A stretch of 64,000 bases of DNA from Apostichopus japonicus (GCF_037975245.1 NC_092565.1:11714499-11778498); one strand, 5' to 3'; positions 43,783 through 56,274 are shown, numbered from the stretch's first letter. Numbers and translations: made by a program. Notes: generated by a model from the letters alone, not told the origin.

Positions 43783-46134
43783 AGAGAGAAAGGAAAAGGG
43801 AGAAGAGAGAAGGCTTCTCGCGTTGCTTGGTGGATGGCACGAGTGTCATGCGACCGGGCGGAGGGCAGAGTCGTAGGCCGAAGGCGACGGCAGGCCGGCC
43901 CGATCCACCCGCAGAGATGAGAGAGAAAGTAGAATGGAGAGATGAAGAATGAGAGAGGAAGGAGAAGAGAGAAGGCTTCTCGCGTTGCTTGGTGGCTGGC
44001 ACGAGTGTCATGCGACGGGGCGGAGGGCAGAGCGGCAGGCCGAAGGCGACGGCAGGCCGGCCCGATTCACCCGCAGAGATCTGGATCTCGTTCGAGAATT
44101 CGAGATCTCGTGGGGGCAGTCGGGAGGGGCATTCGAGTCGATCCGAGACTCGTGAAGGCTTTCAATATCTGTCGTGTGTGTATAAATGTCATGGTTGGAC
44201 ACTTGCGGGCCCTCTCGTAGGGTCGGCCGTCGTTTCTTCGCGACCATGTGTTGCAACTCGGCGCTCTCACGGGGTTCATCCACTCCCCCCCGTGAGCAGA
44301 GGTGTCCCTCCGTGCACACGTATATATCAACGTTCAGATATGAAGCTTTCGCGGACGGGAGTCCACCCGAGACTCGAAAAGGCTCCTTGCCTGTGGTGCG
44401 TAAATATTTTTGCACGTCTAGACTCTTGCTGGCCTTCTCGGTAGGGTCAGCCGTCGTTTCATCGCGACCATGTGTTGCAACTCGGCGCTCAGAACGGGGT
44501 TTTTCACCCAATCGCCCCGTGAGCAGAAGATTCTTTCGTGCATGTTATCTACAAACCCAGATATTGAGCTTTTTCATCCGCAGAACCCCCGGTGGAGAAG
44601 AGAGAAGAGAGAGAAGAGAGAGAGAGGAGAGATGAAAGGGAGAAGAGAGAAGGCTTCTCGCGTTGCTTGGTGGATGGCACGAGTGTCATGCGACCTGGCG
44701 GAGGGTAGAGCGGCAGGCCGAACGCGACGGCAGGCCGGCCCGATTCACCCGCAGAGATCTGGATCTCGTTCGAGAAGCGAGATCTCGTGGGGGGCAGTTG
44801 GGAGGGGCAGTGGATCAGAGAGAAAGGAGAAGGGAGAGATGAGAGATGAGAGAGAAAGGAGAGGGGAGAAGGGAGAAGAGAGAAGGCTTCTCGCGTTGTT
44901 CGGTGGATGGCACAATTGTCATGAGAGAAAGGAGAAGGGAGAGATGAGAGATGAGAGAGAAAGGAGAAGGGAGAAGAGAGTAGGCTTCTCGCGTTGCTTG
45001 GTGGATGGCACGAGTGTCATGCGACCTGGCAGAGTGGCGGGTCGAAGGCGACGGCAGGCCGGCCCGATGCATCTGCAAGATCTGACCCTCGTTCGAGATT
45101 TTGAGATCTCTTTAGTGTAGCGGGTATTGGCTTAAGTGTGTGATCCAATGGTCAGAACGAGTGGGCAGAGTGAATCGGATTCTATATATGAGGGGGGTTG
45201 TAGAGTCGATCCAAGACTCGAGAAGGCTTTTAATATCTGTCGTGGGTGTATAAATGTCATGGTTGGACACTTGCGGGCCCTCTCGTAGGGTCGGCCGTCG
45301 TTTCTTCGCGACCATGTGTTGCAACTCGGCGCTCTCACGGGCTTCAACCACTCCCCCCGTGAGCAGAGGTGTCCCTCCGTCCACACGTATATATCAACGT
45401 TCAGATATGAAGCTTTCGCGGACGGGAGTCCACCCGAGACTCGAAAAGGCTCCTTGCCTGTGGTGCGTAAATATTTTTGCACGTCTAGACTCTTGCTGGC
45501 CTTCTCGGTAGGGTCAGCCGTCGTTTCATCGCGACCATGTGTTGCAACTCGGCGCTCAGAGCCGGGGGTTTTCACCCACTCGCCCCGTGAGCAGAAGGTT
45601 CTTTCGTGCATATTATCTACAAACCCAGATATTGAGCTTTTTCATCCGCAGAACCCCCGGTGGAGAAGAGAGAGAAGAGAGAGAGAGAAGAGAGGAGAGA
45701 TGAAAGGGAGAAGAGAGAAGGCTTCTCGCGTTGCTTGGTGGATGGCACGAGTGTCATGCGACCTTGCGGAGGGTAGAGCGGCAGGCCGAAGGCGACGGCA
45801 GGCCGGCCCGATTCACCCGCAGAGATCTGGATCTCGTTCGAGAATTCGAGATCTCGTGGGGGACAGTCGGGAGGGGCAGTCGATCAGAGAGAAAGGAGAA
45901 GGGAGAGATGAGAGATGAGAGAGGAAGGAGAAGTGAGAAGGGAGAAGGCTTCTCGTGTTTTTTGTTGGTTGGCACAAGTGTCATGAGAGAAAGGAGAGAT
46001 GATAGAGATGGGAGAAGAGAGAAGGCTTCTCGCGTTGCTTGGTGATTGGCACGAGTGTCATGCGACCGGGCGGAGGGCAGAGTCGCAGGCCGAAGGCCGA
46101 AGGCGACGGCAGGCCGGCCCGATTCACCCACAGA
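43783..46134 (+). repeat. Spacer segment 15
   Basis: No gene is seen. Order: R; M; M; link; Q1 (C7); Q2 (with GGGGTTTTTCACCCAATCG); R; an M with GTTCGAGAAGCGAGATC at ~44769, which lost the GAATTC palindrome and shows several other private changes to ~44912; short M; M; promoter motif 45183; Q1 (C6, GGGCTTCAACC); Q2; R; M; T6 short M; M. Confidence 0.8.
45183..45197 (+). promoter_or_regulatory. Candidate Pol I initiation motif, copy 18
   Basis: TATATATGAGGGGGG, 1,633 bp before 18S copy 16. Confidence 0.5.
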
Positions 46135-46815
46135 GATCATCGGTCTCGTTCGAAGTTTCGAGATCTCGTGGGGGGTAGTCGGGAGGGGTAGTCGAGTCGA
46201 TCCGATACTCGAGAAGGCCTTCAATATCTGTCGTATGTGTATAAATGTCATGGTTGGACTCGTGCAAGATATATCCGGGAGCAACCCCGACACTCCTCTG
46301 AAAATACCGGTTGCTCCCAGGTGAGAAGGTCGATTGTGTGGTCGATGGCACGAGTGTCATGCGACCGGGCGAGGGCCGAGTATTTAGCCGACGGTGACGG
46401 CAGGCCGCCCGATGGAGAAACGGTCAGATATCGAGCTTTCATCACGGGACCCGTTCGGGCTTGTTGCCGTTGCTGCGACCATGTGTTGCACTCGGCGCTC
46501 TGTACGCGCTTTTTCATCCAAGCAACGAATGCACGCTCGAGGCGTGCGATTGCTCTCCTCTATAACAGTGGACGAGCCGTCGCCCTCCCGCGTCGCTTCG
46601 AACCGGTCCCGTGTCCAAGGCGGGACCACTGCGACTCCTCTCGAAACGACCCAGTCGACTCGGGTAGAGATATACACCTCGAGAATCCCTTCGGGCGGTT
46701 CTTCGATCACTGTACCGTAATAGCACGGCATCGAAGGTTGAGGATTGAGAGAGAAAGGGGAGTGCGAGAGCGACTCCAGGATGGCGAACGGGCCTAGCCC
46801 GGTTCCGTCGACCGT
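46135..46815 (+). other. 5' ETS-like block 16 (681 bp, hairpin mutated)
   Basis: Hairpin arms at 46277-46287 and 46308-46318. This is the only copy in which the right arm is changed (C at 46308, AATACCGGTTGC), losing the terminal pair of the 11-bp stem with no matching change in the left arm. GTACGCGCTT and GGCGAACGGGCC forms. Confidence 0.6.
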
Positions 46816-46992
46816 TACCTGGTTGATCCTGCCAGTAGTCATATGCTTGTCTCGAAGATTAAGCAATGCACGGCTAAGTACAATCCTGAACATACAAGAG
46901 AAACTGCAGATGGCTCATTAGATCAGTTATGGTTTATTGGAGAAAGTCTTATACCATGGATAACTGTGGTAATTCTAGAGCTTATACTAATG
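46816..46992 (+). rRNA. 18S rRNA 5' fragment, copy 16 (truncated)
   Basis: A form at nucleotide 46. The M that follows starts GCGTTGTTCGGTGG but continues as a full M. Confidence 0.92.
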
Positions 46993-48287
46993 AGAGAGAA
47001 AGGAAAAGGGAGAAGAGAGAAGGCTTCTCGCGTTGTTCGGTGGATGGCACGAGTGTCATGCGACCGGGCGGAGGGCAGAGTCGTAGGCCGAAGGCGACGG
47101 CAGGCCGGCCCGATCCACCCGCAGGGATGAGAGAGAAAGTAGAATGGAGAGATGAAGAATGAGAGAGGAAGGAGAAGAGAGAAGGCTTCTCGCGTTGCTT
47201 GGTGGCTGGCACGAGTGTCATGCGACCGGGCGGAGGGCAGAGCGGCAGGCCGAAGGCGACGGCAGGCCGGCCCGATTCACCCGCAGAGATCTGGATCTCG
47301 TTCGAGAATTCGAGATCTCGTGGGGGCAGTCGGGAGGGGCATTCGAGTCGATCCGAGACTCGTGAAGGCTTCTAATATCTGTCGTGGGTGTATAAATGTC
47401 ATGGTTGGACACTTGCGGGCCCTCTCGTAGGGTCGGCCGTCGTTTCTTTGCGACCATGTGTTGCAACTCGGCGCTCTCACGGGGTTCATCCACTCTCCCC
47501 CCCCCCCCCCCCGTGAGCAGAGGTGTCCCTCCGTGCACACGTATATATCAACGTTCAGATATGAAGCTTTCGCGGACGGGAGTCCACCCGAGACTCGAAA
47601 AGGCTCCTTGCCTGTGGTGCGTAAATATTTTTGCACGTCTAGACTCTTGCTGGCCTTCTCGGTAGGGTCAGCCGTCGTTTCATCGCGACCATGTGTTGCA
47701 ACTCGGCGCTCAGAACGGGGGTTTTCACCCACTCGCCCCGTGAGCAGAAGATTCTTTCGTGCATATTATCTACAAACCCAGATATTGAGCTTTTTCACCC
47801 GCAGAACCCCCGGTGGAGAAGAGAGAAGAGAGAGAAGAGAGAGAGAGGAGAGATGAAAGGGAGAAGAGAGAAGGCTTCTCGCGTTGCTTGGTGGATGGCA
47901 CGAGTGTCATGCGACCTGGCGGAGGGTAGAGCGGCAGGCCGAAGGCGACGGCAGGCCGGCCCGATTCACCCGCAGAGATCTGGATCTCGTTCGAGAATTC
48001 GAGATCTCGTGGGGGACAGTCGGGAGGGGCAGTCGATCAGAGAGAAAGGAGAAGGGAGAGATGAGAGATGAGAGAGAAAGGAGAAGTGAGAAGGGAGAAG
48101 GCTTCTCGTGTTTTTTGTTGGTTGGCACAAGTGTCATGAGAGAAAGGAGAGATGATAGCGAAGGGAGAAGAGAGAAGGCTTCTCGCGTTGCTTGGTGATT
48201 GGCACGAGTGTCATGCGACCGTGCGGAGGGCAGAGTCGCAGGCCGAAGGCCGAAGGCGACGGCAGGCCGGCCCGATTCACCCACAGA
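46993..48287 (+). repeat. Spacer segment 16 (no promoter motif)
   Basis: No gene is seen. Short spacer: R; M; R; M (GGTGGCTGG type); link; Q1 (C16 after CACTCT); Q2; R; M; T6 short M; M. Its right half resembles 15.6-16.2 kb at an offset of 32,070 bp. Confidence 0.8.
47497..47512 (+). repeat. Poly-C tract, C16
   Basis: In Q1, preceded by CACTCT rather than CACT, so one T interrupts the run. Confidence 0.95.
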
Positions 48288-48968
48288 GATCATCGGTCTC
48301 GTTCGAAGTTTCGAGATCTCGTGGGGGGTAGTCGGGAGGGGTAGTCGAGTCGATCCGATACTCGAGAAGGCCTTCAATATCTGTCGTATGTGTATAAATG
48401 TCATGGTTGGACTCGTGCAAGATATATCCGGGAGCAACCCCGACACTCCTCTGAAAATACGGGTTGCTCCCAGGTGAGAAGGTCGATTGTGTGGTCGATG
48501 GCACGAGTGTCATGCGACCGGGCGAGGGCCGAGTATTTAGCCGACGGTGACGGCAGGCCGCCCGATGGAGAAACGGTCAGATATCGAGCTTTCATCACGG
48601 GACCCGTTCGGGCTTGTTGCCGTTGCTGCGACCATGTGTTGCACTCGGCGCTCTGTACGGGCTTTTTCATCCAAGCAACGAATGCACGCTCGAGGCGTGC
48701 GATTGCTCTCCTCTATAACAGTGGACGAGCCGTCGCCCTCCCGCGTCGCTTCGAACCGGTCCCGTGTCCAAGGCGGGACCACTGCGACTCCTCTCGAAAC
48801 GACCCAGTCGACTCGGGTAGAGATATACACCTCGAGAATCCCTTCGGGCGGTTCTTCGATCACTGTACCGTAATAGCACGGCATCGAAGGTTGAGGATTG
48901 AGAGAGAAAGGGGAGTGCGAGAGCGACTCCAGGATGGCGAACGGGCCTAGCCCGGTTCCGTCGACCGT
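48288..48968 (+). other. 5' ETS-like block 17 (681 bp)
   Basis: Hairpin arms at 48430-48440 and 48461-48471. CTATAACAG, GACTCGGG and GGCGAACGGGCC forms. Confidence 0.6.
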
Positions 48969-49145
48969 TACCTGGTTGATCCTGCCAGTAGTCATATGCT
49001 TGTCTCGAAGATTTAGCAATGCACGGCTAAGTACAATCCTGAACATACAAGAGAAACTGCAGATGGCTCATTAGATCAGTTATGGTTTATTGGAGAAAGT
49101 CTTATACCATGGATAACTGTGGTAATTCTAGAGCTTATACTAATG
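48969..49145 (+). rRNA. 18S rRNA 5' fragment, copy 17 (truncated)
   Basis: T form at nucleotide 46 with the GAGAGAGGAAGG flank of copies 1, 2 and 6, although its ETS carries the CTATAACAG/GACTCGGG variants. Confidence 0.92.
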
Positions 49146-50533
49146 AGAGAGGAAGGAAAAGGGAGAAGAGAGAAGGCTTCTCGCGTTGCTTGGTGGATGG
49201 CACGAGTGTCATGCGACCGGGCGGAGGGCAGAGTCGTAGGCCGAAGGCGACGGCAGGCCGGCCCGATCCACCCGCAGAGATGAGAGAGAAAGTAGAATGG
49301 AGAGATGAAGAATGAGAGAGGAAGGAGAAGAGAGAAGGCTTCTCGCGTTGATGGTGGCTGGCACGAGTGTCATGCGACCGGGCGGAGGGCAGAGCGGCAG
49401 GCCGAAGGCGACGGCAGGCCGGGCCGATTCACCCGCAGAGATCTGGATCTCGTTCGAGAATTCGAGATCTCGTGGGGGGCAGTCGGGAGGGGCATTCGAG
49501 TCGATCCGAGACTCGTGAAGGCTTTCAATATCTGTCGTGTGTGTATAATATGTCATGGTTGGACACTTGCGGGCCCTCTCGTAGGGTCGGCCGTCGTTTC
49601 TTCGCGACCATGTGTTGCAACTCGGCGCTCTCACGGGGTTCATCCACTCCCCCCGTGAGCAGAGGTGTCCCTCCGTGCTGACGTATATATCAACGTTCAG
49701 ATATGAAGCTTTCGCGGACGGGAGTCCACCCGAGACTCGAAAAGGCTCCTTGCCTGTGGTGCGTAAATATTTTTGCACGTCTAGACTCTTGCTGGCCTTC
49801 TCGGTAGGGTCAGCCGTCGTTTCATCGCGACCATGTGTTGCAACTCGGCGCTCAGAACGGGGGTTTTCACCCACTCGCCCCGTGAGCAGAAGATTCTTTC
49901 GTGCATATTATCTACAAACCCAGATATTGAGCTTTTTCACCCGCAGAACCCCCGGTGGAGAAGAGAGAAGAGAGAGGAGAGAGAGGAGAGATGAAAGGGA
50001 GAAGAGAGAAGGCTTCTCGCGTTGCTTGGTGGATGGCACGAGTGTCATGCGACCTGGCGGAGGGTAGAGCGGCAGGCCGAAGGCGACGGCAGGCCGGCCC
50101 GATTCACCCGCAGAGATCTGGATCTCGTTCGAGAATTCGAGATCTCGTGGGGGGCAGTCGGGAGGGGCAGTCGATCAGAGAGAAAGGAGAAGGGAGAGAT
50201 GAGAGATGAGAGAGAAAGGAGAGGGGAGAAGGGAGAAGAGAGAAGGCATCTCGCGTTGTTCGGTGGATGGCACAAGTGTCATGAGAGAAAGGAGAAGGGA
50301 GAGGAGAGAGAAAGGAGAAGGGAGAAGAGAGTAGGCTTCTCGCGTTGCTTGGTGGATGGCACGAGTGTCATGCGACCTGGCAGAGTGGCGGGTCGAAGGC
50401 GACGGCAGGCCGGCCCGATGCATCTGCAAGATCTGACCCTCGTTCGAGATTTTGAGATCTCTTTAGTGTAGCCGGTATTGGCTTAAGTGTGTGATCCAAT
50501 GGTCAGAACGAGTGGGCAGAGTGAATCGGATTC

Positions 50534-50548
50534 TATATATGAGGGGGG
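50534..50548 (+). promoter_or_regulatory. Candidate Pol I initiation motif, copy 19
   Basis: TATATATGAGGGGGG with the GTAGCCGGTATTGG upstream form. Confidence 0.5.
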
Positions 50549-50703
50549 TTGTAGAGTCGATCCAAGACTCGAGAAGGCTTTTAATATCTGTCGTGGGTGT
50601 ATAAATGTCATGGTTGGACACTTGCGGGCCCTCTCGTAGGGTCGGCCGTCGTTTCTTCGCGACCATGTGTTGCAACTCGGCGCTCTCACGGGGTTCATCC
50701 ACT

Positions 50704-50723
50704 CCCCCCTCCCCCCCCCCCCC
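50704..50723 (+). repeat. Interrupted poly-C tract, C6-T-C13
   Basis: The longest C-rich run in the window, in Q1. The single T at 50710 splits it. Confidence 0.95.
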
Positions 50724-51600
50724 GTGAGCAGAGGTGTCCCTCCGTGCACACGTATATATCAACGTTCAGATATGAAGCTTTCGCGGGCGGGAGTCCACCC
50801 GAGACTCGAAAAGGCTCCTTGCCTGTGGTGCGTAAATATTTTTGCACGTCTAGACTCTTGCTGGCCTTCTCGGTAGGGTCAGCCGTCGTTTCATCGCGAC
50901 CATGTGTTGCAACTCGGCGCTCAGAGCGGGGGTTTTCACCCACTCGCCCCGTGAGCAGAAGGTTCTTTCGTGCATATTATCTACAAACCCAGATATTGAA
51001 CTTTTTCATCCGCAGAACCCCCGGTGGAGAAGAGAGAAGAGAGAGAAGAGAGAGAGAGGAGAGATGAAAGAGAGAAGGCTTCTCGCGTTGCCTTGGTGGA
51101 TGGCACGAGTGTCATGCGACCTGGCGGAGGGTAGAGCGGCAGGCCGAAGGCGACGGCAGGCCGGCCCGATTCACCCGCAGAGATCTGGATCTCGTTCGAG
51201 AATTCGAGATCTCGTGGGGGGCAGTCGGGAGGGGCAGTCGATCAGAGAGAAAGGAGAAGGGAGAGATGAGAGATGAGAGAGAAAGGAGAGGAGAGAAGGG
51301 AGAAGAGAGAAGGCTTCTCGCGTTGTTCGGTGGATGGCACAAGTGTCATGAGAGAAAGGAGAAGGGAGAGGAGAGAGAAAGGAGAAGGGAGATGAGAGTA
51401 GGCTTCTCGCGTTGCTTGGTGGATGGCACGAGTGTCATGCGACCTGGCAGAGTGGCGGGTCGAAGGCGACGGCAGGCCGGCCCGATGCATCTGCAAGATC
51501 TGACCCTCGTTCGAGATTTTGAGATCTCTTTAGTGTAGCCGGTATTGGCTTAAGTGTGTGATCCAATGGTCAGAACGAGTGGGCAGAGTGAATCGGATTC

Positions 51601-51615
51601 TATATATGAGGGGGG
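51601..51615 (+). promoter_or_regulatory. Candidate Pol I initiation motif, copy 20
   Basis: TATATATGAGGGGGG, 1,067 bp after copy 19. Confidence 0.5.
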
Positions 51616-52424
51616 TTGTAGAGTCGATCCAAGACTCGAGAAGGCTTTTAATATCTGTCGTGTGTGTATAAATGTCATGGTTGGACACTTGCGGGCCCTC
51701 TCGTAGGGTCGGCCGTCGTTTCTTCGCGACCATGTGTTGCATTCACCCACTCGCCCCGTGAGCAGAAGATTCTTTCGTGCATATTATCTACAAACCCAGA
51801 TATTGAGCTTTTTCACCCGCAGAACCCCCGGTGGAGAAGAGAGAAGAGAGAGAAGAGAGAGAGAGGAGAGATGAAAGGGAGAAGAGAGAAGGCTTCTCGC
51901 GTTGCTTGGTGGATGGCACGAGTGTCATGCGACCTGGCGGAGGGTAGAGCGGCAGGCCGAAGGCGACGGCAGGCCGGCCCGATTCACCCGCAGAGATCTG
52001 GATCTCGTTCGAGAATTCGAGATCTCGTGGGGGGCAGTCGGGAGGGGCAGTCGATCAGAGAGAAAGGAGAAGGGAGAGATGAGAGATGAGAGAGAAAGGA
52101 GAGGCGAGAAGGGAGAAGAGAGAAGGCTTCTCGCGTTGTTCGGTGGATGGCACAAGTGTCATGAGAGAAAGGAGAAGGGAGAGATGAGAGATGAGAGAGA
52201 AAGGAGAAGGGAGAAGAGAGAGTAGGCTTCTCGCGTTGCTTGGTGGATGGCACGAGTGTCATGCGACCTGGCAGAGTGGCGGGTCGAAGGCGACGGCAGG
52301 CCGGCCCGATGCATCTGCAAGATCTGACCCTCGTTCGAGATTTTGAGATCTCTTTAGTGTAGCCGGTATTGGCTTAAGTGTGTGATCCAATGGTCAGAAC
52401 GAGTGGGCAGAGTGAATCGGATTC

Positions 52425-52439
52425 TATATATGAGGGGGG
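52425..52439 (+). promoter_or_regulatory. Candidate Pol I initiation motif, copy 21
   Basis: TATATATGAGGGGGG, only 824 bp after copy 20 because of the Q deletion between them. 1,596 bp before 18S copy 18. Confidence 0.5.
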
Positions 52440-53357
52440 TTGTAGAGTCGATCCGAGACTCGAGAAGGCTTTTAATATCTGTCGTGTGTGTATAAATGTC
52501 ATGGTTGGACACTTGCGGGCCCTCTCGTAGGGTCGGCCGTCGTTTCTTCGCGACCATGTGTTGCAACTCGGCGCTCTCACGGGGTTCATCCACTCCCCCC
52601 CGTGAGCAGAGGTGTCCCTCCGTGCACACGTATATATCAACGTTCAGATATGAAGCTTTCGCGGACGGGAGTCCACCCGAGACTCGAAAAGGCTCCTTGC
52701 CTGTGGTGCGTAAATATTTTTACACGTCTAGACTCTTGCTGGCCTTCTCGGTAGGGTCAGCCGTCGTTTCATCGCGACCATGTGTTGCAACTCGGCGCTC
52801 AGAGCGGGGGTTTTCACCCACTCGCCCCGTGAGCAGAAGATTCTTTCGTGCATATTATCTACAAACCCAGATATTGAGCTTTTTCATCCGCAGAACCCCC
52901 GGTGGAGAAGAGAGAAGAGAGAGAAGAGAGAGAGAGGAGAGATGAAAGGGAGAAGAGAGAAGGCTTCTCGCGTTGCTTGGTGGATGGCACGAGTGTCATG
53001 CGACCTGGCGGAGGGTAGAGCGGCAGGCCGAAGGCGACGGCAGGCCGGCCCGATTCACCCGCAGAGATCTGGATCTCGTTCGAGAATTCGAGATCTCGTG
53101 GGGGACAGTCGGGAGGGGCAGTCGATCAGAGAGAAAGGAGAAGGGAGAGATGAGAGATGAGAGAGAAAGGAGAAGGGAGAAGAGAGAAGGCTTTCTCGTG
53201 TTTTTTGTTGGTTGGCACAAGTGTCATGAGAGAAAGGAGAGATGATAGAGAAGAGAGAAGGCTTCTCGCGTTGCTTGGTGATTGGCACGAGTGTCATGCG
53301 ACCGGGCGGAGGGCAGAGTCGCAGGCCGACGGCCGGCCGGCCCGATTCACCCACAGA

Positions 53358-54020
53358 GATCATCGGTCTCGTTCGAAGTTTCGAGATCTCGTGGGGGGTA
53401 GTCGATCCGGTAGTCGAGAAGGCCTTCAATATCTGTCGTATGTGTATAAATGTCATGGTTGGACTCGTGCAAGATATATCCGGGAGCAACCCCGACACTC
53501 CTCTGAAAATACGGGTTGCTCCCAGGTGAGAAGGTAGATTGTGTGGTCGATGGCACGAGTGTCATGCGACCGGGCAAGGGCCGAGTATTTAGCCGACGGT
53601 GACGGCAGGCCGCCCGATGGAGAAACGGTCAGATATCGAGCTTTCATCACGGGACCCGTTCGGGCTTGTTGCCGTTGCTGCGACCATGTGTTGCACTCGG
53701 CGCTCTGTACGCGCTTTTTCATCCAAGCAACGAATGCACGCTCGAGGCGTGCGATTGCTCTCCTCTGTAACAGTGGACGAGCCGTCGCCCTCCCGCGTCG
53801 CTTCGAACCGGTCCCGTGTCCAAGGCGGGACCACTGCGACTCCTCTCGAAACGACCCAGTCGACTCGGGTAGAGATATACACCTCGAGAATCCCTTCGGG
53901 CGGTTCTTCGATCACTGTACCGTAATAGCACGGCATCGAAGGTTGAGGATTGAGAGAGAAAGGGGAGTGCGAGAGCAACTCCAGGATGGCGAACGGGCCT
54001 AGCCCGGTTCCGTCGACCGT
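53358..54020 (+). other. 5' ETS-like block 18 (663 bp)
   Basis: Hairpin arms at 53482-53492 and 53513-53523. Left end shortened by 18 bp (GTAGTCGATCCGGTAGTCG), similar but not identical to block 5. Private changes: AAGGTAGATTG, GGGCAAGGGCC and CTCTGTAACAG. Confidence 0.6.
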
Positions 54021-54197
54021 TACCTGGTTGATCCTGCCAGTAGTCATATGCTTGTCTCGAAGATTAAGCAATGCACGGCTAAGTACAATCCTGAACATAC
54101 AAGAGAAACTGCAGATGGCTCATTAGATCAGTTATGGTTTATTGGAGAAAGTCTTATACCATGGATAACTGTGGTAATTCTAGAGCTTATACTAATG
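54021..54197 (+). rRNA. 18S rRNA 5' fragment, copy 18 (truncated)
   Basis: A form at nucleotide 46, followed by GAGAGAGAGAGGAAAAGG. Confidence 0.92.
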
Positions 54198-55593
54198 AGA
54201 GAGAGAGGAAAAGGGAGAAGAGAGAAGGCTTCTCGCGTTGCTTGGTGGATGGCACGAGTGTCATGCGACCGGGCGGAGGGCAGAGTCGTAGGCCGAAGGC
54301 GACGGCAGGCCGGCCCGATCCACCCGCAGAGATGAGAGAGAAAGTAGAATGGAGAGATGAAGAATGAGAGAGGAAGGAGAAGAGAGAAGGTTTCTCGCGT
54401 TGCTTGGTGGCTGGCACGAGTGTCATGCGATATTGAGCTTTTTCATCCGCAGAACCCCCGGTGGAGAAGAGAGAGAAGAGAGAGAGAGGAGAGATGAAAG
54501 GGAGAAGAGAGAAGGCTTCTCGCGTTGCTTGGTGGATGGCACGAGTGTCATGCGACCTGGCGGAGGGTAGAGCGGCAGGCCGAAGGCGACGGCAGGCCGG
54601 CCCGATTCACCCGCAGAGATCTGGATCTCGTTCGAGAATTCGAGATCTCGTGGGGGGCAGTCGGGAGGGGCAGTCGATCAGAGAGAAAGGAGAAGGGAGA
54701 AGAGAGAAGGCTTCTCGCGTTGAGAAGGCTTTTAATATTTGTCGTGGGTGTATAAATGTCATGGTTGGACACTTGCAGGCCCTCTCGTAGGGTCGGCCGT
54801 CGTTTCTTCGCGACCATGTGTTGCAACTCGGCGCTCTCACGGGGTTCATCCACTCCCCCCCGTGAGCAGAGGTGTCCCTCCGTGCACACGTATATATCAA
54901 CGTTCAGATATGAAGCTTTCGCGGACGGGAGTCCACCCGAGACTCGAAAAGGCTCCTTGCCTGTGGTGCGTAAATATTTTTGCACGTCAAGACTCTTGCT
55001 GGCCTTCTCGGTAGAATCAGCCGTCGTTTCATCGCGACCATGTGTTGCAACTCGGCGCTCAGAGCGGGGGTTTTCACCCACTCGCCCCGTGAGCAGAAGG
55101 TTCTTTCGTGCATATTATCTACAAACCCAGATATTGAGCTTTTTCATCCGCAGAACCCCCGGTGGAGAAGATAGAAGAGAGAGAAGAGAGAGAGAGGAGA
55201 GGGGAGAAGGGAGAAGAGAGAAGGCTTCTCGCGTTGTTCGGTGGATGGCACAAGTGTCATGAGAGAAAGGAGAAGGGAGAGATGAGAGAGAAAGGAGAAG
55301 GGAGAAGAGAGTAGGCTTCTCGCGTTGCTTGGTGGATGGCACGAGTGTCATGCGACCTGGCAGAGTGGCGGGTCGAAGGCGACGGCAGGATTTTGAGATC
55401 TCTTTAGTGTAGCGGGTATTGGCTCAAGTGTGTGATCCAATGGTCAGAACGAGTGGGCAGAGTGAATCGGATTCTATATATGAGGGGGGTTGTAGAGTCG
55501 ATCCAATACTCGAGAAGGCTTTTAATATCTGTCGTGGGTGTATAAATGTCATGGTTGGACACTTGCGGGCCCTCTCGTAGGGTCGGCCGTCGA
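54198..55593 (+). repeat. Spacer segment 18 (rearranged)
   Basis: No gene is seen. Several non-standard joints: at ~54430 M breaks into the end of Q2 (GTCATGCGATATTGAGC); at ~54722 M breaks into the link (GCGTTGAGAAGGC); at ~55389 M breaks into GATTTTGAGATCTC; at ~55592 Q1 breaks into the ETS (GGCCGTCGAGATGATCGG). Promoter motif 55475 is retained. Confidence 0.8.
55475..55489 (+). promoter_or_regulatory. Candidate Pol I initiation motif, copy 22
   Basis: TATATATGAGGGGGG. Because Q and M are missing behind it, it is only 800 bp from 18S copy 19, the shortest promoter-to-18S distance in the window. Upstream reads GGCTCAAGTG rather than GGCTTAAGTG. Confidence 0.5.
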
Positions 55594-56274
55594 GATGATC
55601 GGTCTCGTTCGAAGTTTCGAGATCTCGTGGGGGGTAGTCGGGAGGGGTAGTCGAGTCGATCCGATACTCGAGAAGGCCTTCAATATCTGTCGTACGTGTA
55701 TAAATGTCATGGTTGGACTCGTGCAAGATATATCCGGGAGCAACCCCGACACTCCTCTGAAAATACGGGTTGCTCCCAGGTGAGAAGGTCGATTGTGTGG
55801 TCGATGGCACGAGTGTCATGCGACCGGGCGAGGGCCGAGTATTTAGCCGACGGTGACGGCAGGCCGCCCGATGGAGAAACGGTCAGATATCGAGCTTTCA
55901 TAACGGGACCCGTTCGGGCTTGTTGCCGTTGCTGCGACCATGTGTTGCACTCGGCGCTCTGTACGGGCTTTTTCATCCAAGCAACGAATGCACGCTCGAG
56001 GCGTGCGATTGCTCTCCTCTATAACAGTGGACGAGCCGTCGCCCTCCCGCGTCGCTTCGAACCGGTCCCGTGTCCAAGGCGGGACCACTGCGACTCCTCT
56101 CGAAACGACCCAGTCGACTCGGGTAGAGATATACACCTCGAGAATCCCTTCGGGCGGTTCTTCGATCACTGTACCGTAATAGCACGGCATCGAAGGTTGA
56201 GGATTGAGAGAGAAAGGGGAGTGCGAGAGCGACTCCAGGATGGCGAACGGGCCTAGCCCGGTTCCGTCGACCGT
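55594..56274 (+). other. 5' ETS-like block 19 (681 bp)
   Basis: Hairpin arms at 55736-55746 and 55767-55777. It is entered directly from a Q1 start, with GATGATCGG for GATCATCGG, GTCGTACGTG in the link and CATAACGGG for CATCACGGG. Confidence 0.6.

Larger units (their letters stand above)
36338..44255 (+). repeat. 8,001-bp tandem duplication, right copy
   Basis: Partner of 28333-36254, in direct orientation and almost abutting it. It contains 18S copies 13-15. Beyond ~44255 the two diverge: the left copy goes to Q2, the right copy keeps Q1. Confidence 0.85.
49146..53357 (+). repeat. Spacer segment 17 (4.2 kb, three promoter motifs)
   Basis: No gene is seen. R; M; M (GATGGTGGCTGG); link with GTATAATATGTC (~49543); Q1 (C6); Q2; R; M; short M; M. 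Then units with motifs 50534, 51601 and 52425. In the second unit Q1 is fused to Q2 by a large deletion (GTGTTGCATTCACCC, ~51740). The last M is shortened (GGCCGACGGCCGGCC). Confidence 0.8.
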
